The notes beneath the pieces were generated by a model, which was not told the origin of the DNA, ran no database searches, and was given only the letters and a program-made list of their open reading frames with translations. The position numbers and the translations under genes were made by a program. Of a stretch of DNA of 32,957 nt, positions 31,959-32,957 are shown in pieces (within the stretch, counting starts at the first letter, position 1; each line of letters starts with the position of its first letter). This stretch comes from Paenibacillus chibensis (lineage in GTDB: Bacteria; Bacillota; Bacilli; Paenibacillales; Paenibacillaceae), in the NCBI RefSeq assembly GCF_004001045.1, contig NZ_BIMK01000047.1:1-32957 (forward strand). Reading direction: 5' to 3'.

Positions 31959-32686
31959 TAGTCTACACTCCCTTTAACGATCGTTCCGATTTTTTCCCCC
32001 TGAACGACCCGTTTGATGTTTCCTTGCTCAGTAATCGCAAATACGATAAGCGGAATATTGTTGTCCATGCACAGAGAAGATGCTGTGGAGTCCATTACAC
32101 CCAGGTTTTTATTCAGTACGTCCAGATAAGTCAGCTGCTCGTACTTTTCAGCCGTGCTGTCTTTGAAAGGATCAGCGGAATAAACGCCGTCCACTTTGTT
32201 CTTGGCCATCAGAATGACCTCGGCTTCAATCTCAGCCGCACGCAGCGCCGCTGTCGTATCCGTCGAGAAGAACGGGTTGCCGGTACCTGCCGCAAATATG
32301 ACAACACGGCCTTTTTCCAGGTGCCGGATGGCTCTGCGGCGAATATAAGGCTCTGCGATCTGCTGCATCGCAATCGAGGTTTGCACGCGCGTAGGCACTT
32401 CGATCTGTTCCAGGGCATCCTGGAGTGCCAGTGAGTTCATAACCGTGGCCAGCATCCCCATGTAATCGGCCGTTGCCCGGTCGATCCCGCTCGAGCTGCC
32501 CGCAATGCCTCTCCAAATGTTGCCGCCGCCGCATACAATTGCGACTTGAACGCCAAGTTCCACAACTTCCTTCACTTGCTCAGCAATGGATGCAATCGTT
32601 GCCGCATCGATGCCGTATCCGTTTTGGCCCGCGAGCGATTCGCCGCTAACCTTCAAGACAACACGTTTAAAAATAGGCTCTTTCAA
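31958..32686 (-). CDS. pyrH: UMP kinase
   Basis: PyrH phosphorylates UMP to UDP, an essential pyrimidine step. The amino-acid-kinase fold is marked by KRVVLKVSGESL, VCGGGNIWRG, MGMLATVMN and TGNPFFSTDTTAALRA. From the TTG at 32686 the product is 242 residues, the usual length. GGAGG lies 8 nt upstream. The open frame extends 108 nt further upstream, through leader hairpins with no family sequence. Its leader holds a terminator, palindrome and repeats, suggesting control separate from the presumed upstream rpsB-tsf unit. Confidence 0.96.
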   Translation of the reverse strand: MKEPIFKRVVLKVSGESLAGQNGYGIDAATIASIAEQVKEVVELGVQVAIVCGGGNIWRGIAGSSSGIDRATADYMGMLATVMNSLALQDALEQIEVPTRVQTSIAMQQIAEPYIRRRAIRHLEKGRVVIFAAGTGNPFFSTDTTAALRAAEIEAEVILMAKNKVDGVYSADPFKDSTAEKYEQLTYLDVLNKNLGVMDSTASSLCMDNNIPLIVFAITEQGNIKRVVQGEKIGTIVKGSVD

Positions 32687-32705
32687 ATGTTTACCCTCCA
32701 CTTTA

Positions 32706-32725
32706 AGACAGCACCTGTCTGGTGC
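32706..32725. promoter_or_regulatory. Overlapping palindromes before the pyrH ribosome site
   Basis: AGACAG-CAC-CTGTCT (32706-32720) is a perfect inverted repeat with a 3-bp centre. GCACC and GGTGC (32711-32725) form a second one that overlaps it, and the two cannot form together. They lie about 10 nt upstream of the pyrH ribosome site. This could be a protein operator or a mutually exclusive RNA switch. Confidence 0.5.
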
Positions 32726-32800
32726 CAGTTTTAGAAACCGTCTTTGCTTACTGCTCTGCCCAGGGCGGAGCATACCAGAACTGATGTCATTCACATTCTC

Positions 32801-32843
32801 AAAAGAAAAACGTCTGTCCCATACTGCTTGTTATCAGACAGAC
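32801..32843 (-). terminator. Intrinsic terminator upstream of pyrH (presumed end of tsf unit)
   Basis: On the minus strand GTCTGTC and GACAGAC form a perfect 7-bp stem with an 18-nt loop, followed by TTTTTCTTTT. It would end the transcript entering from beyond the window edge. Confidence 0.7.
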
Positions 32844-32944
32844 CGCGTCCAGCAGTAGTTTTTCTTGCGATATAAGAATTTTCTTATCGATGTAATGCAA
32901 AGTCGACAGACCGCGTTTAGCGGTAAAAATCCTTGCGATATAAG
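32837..32944. repeat. Diverged 40-bp direct repeat pair upstream of pyrH
   Basis: Copies at 32837-32876 and 32905-32944 match at 32 of 40 positions. Both start GACAGACCGCGT and end CTTGCGATATAAG. They are spaced 68 bp start to start. The first copy supplies one arm of the terminator at 32801-32843. No coding sequence was seen in this 271-nt end of the window. Confidence 0.8.
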
Positions 32945-32957
32945 GAAGCAACTCTAC

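Noticed and set aside
1..32957. CRISPR array, tRNA, rRNA, prophage or insertion sequence
   Set aside because: No regularly spaced repeats, cloverleaf, transposase or integrase sequence was seen. The window is core chromosome with all genes co-directional.

Overview
The window is a 33 kb stretch of a spore-forming Firmicute chromosome, most likely Paenibacillus or a close relative. Three things suggest this: the Bacillales gene order, base composition near 50% GC by eye, and the dipicolinate synthase genes dpaA/dpaB. The genus is inferred from gene order and protein style, not from a database search. Every confident gene lies on the minus strand, so biological order runs from high to low coordinates. 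No rRNA, tRNA, CRISPR array, prophage or insertion sequence was seen.

In transcription order the layout is as follows. (1) 32957-31404: the end of an upstream unit (presumably tsf, outside the window) with its terminator, a repeat-rich leader, then pyrH and frr. (2) 31331-25375: uppS, cdsA, dxr, rseP, proS, polC, covering isoprenoid carrier, phospholipid, MEP pathway, site-2 protease, prolyl-tRNA synthetase and replicative polymerase. (3) 20965-12588: a strong sigma-A promoter and hairpin leader, then rimP-nusA-ylxR-ylxQ-infB-rbfA-nrnA-truB-ribF, a translation, RNA and flavin operon. (4) 12572-9920: rpsO and pnp, each followed by a terminator-like hairpin. (5) 9793-6974: a sporulation-type deacetylase (ylxY), an M16 peptidase and dUTPase, ending in a clear terminator. 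(6) 6877-2743: the dipicolinate/lysine operon dpaA-dpaB-(asd remnant)-dapG-dapA with a candidate sigma-K promoter. (7) 2635-1: rnjB (RNase J) and a small two-CBS-domain protein, each with a terminator.

The operon in block 6 makes aspartyl phosphate (DapG), should make aspartate semialdehyde (Asd), condenses it with pyruvate (DapA), and oxidises the product to dipicolinate (DpaA/DpaB) for the spore core. The most striking observation is that asd, normally between dpaB and dapG, survives here only as a short broken fragment with a large internal deletion, frameshifts and a stop. The semialdehyde must therefore come from an Asd encoded elsewhere.

Other points of note are: an archaeal/eukaryote-type ProRS in the slot that holds the bacterial type in Bacillus; a large leader hairpin before nrnA carrying a second copy of the gene's Shine-Dalgarno sequence; a perfect 11-bp hairpin in the rimP-nusA leader; a 27-bp tandem duplication upstream of rseP; diverged 40-bp repeats and a palindrome upstream of pyrH; and frequent TTG/GTG starts. 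No wholly new multi-gene system was found. This is mostly core chromosome, and the novelty lies in the broken gene, the gene replacement and the leader RNAs.
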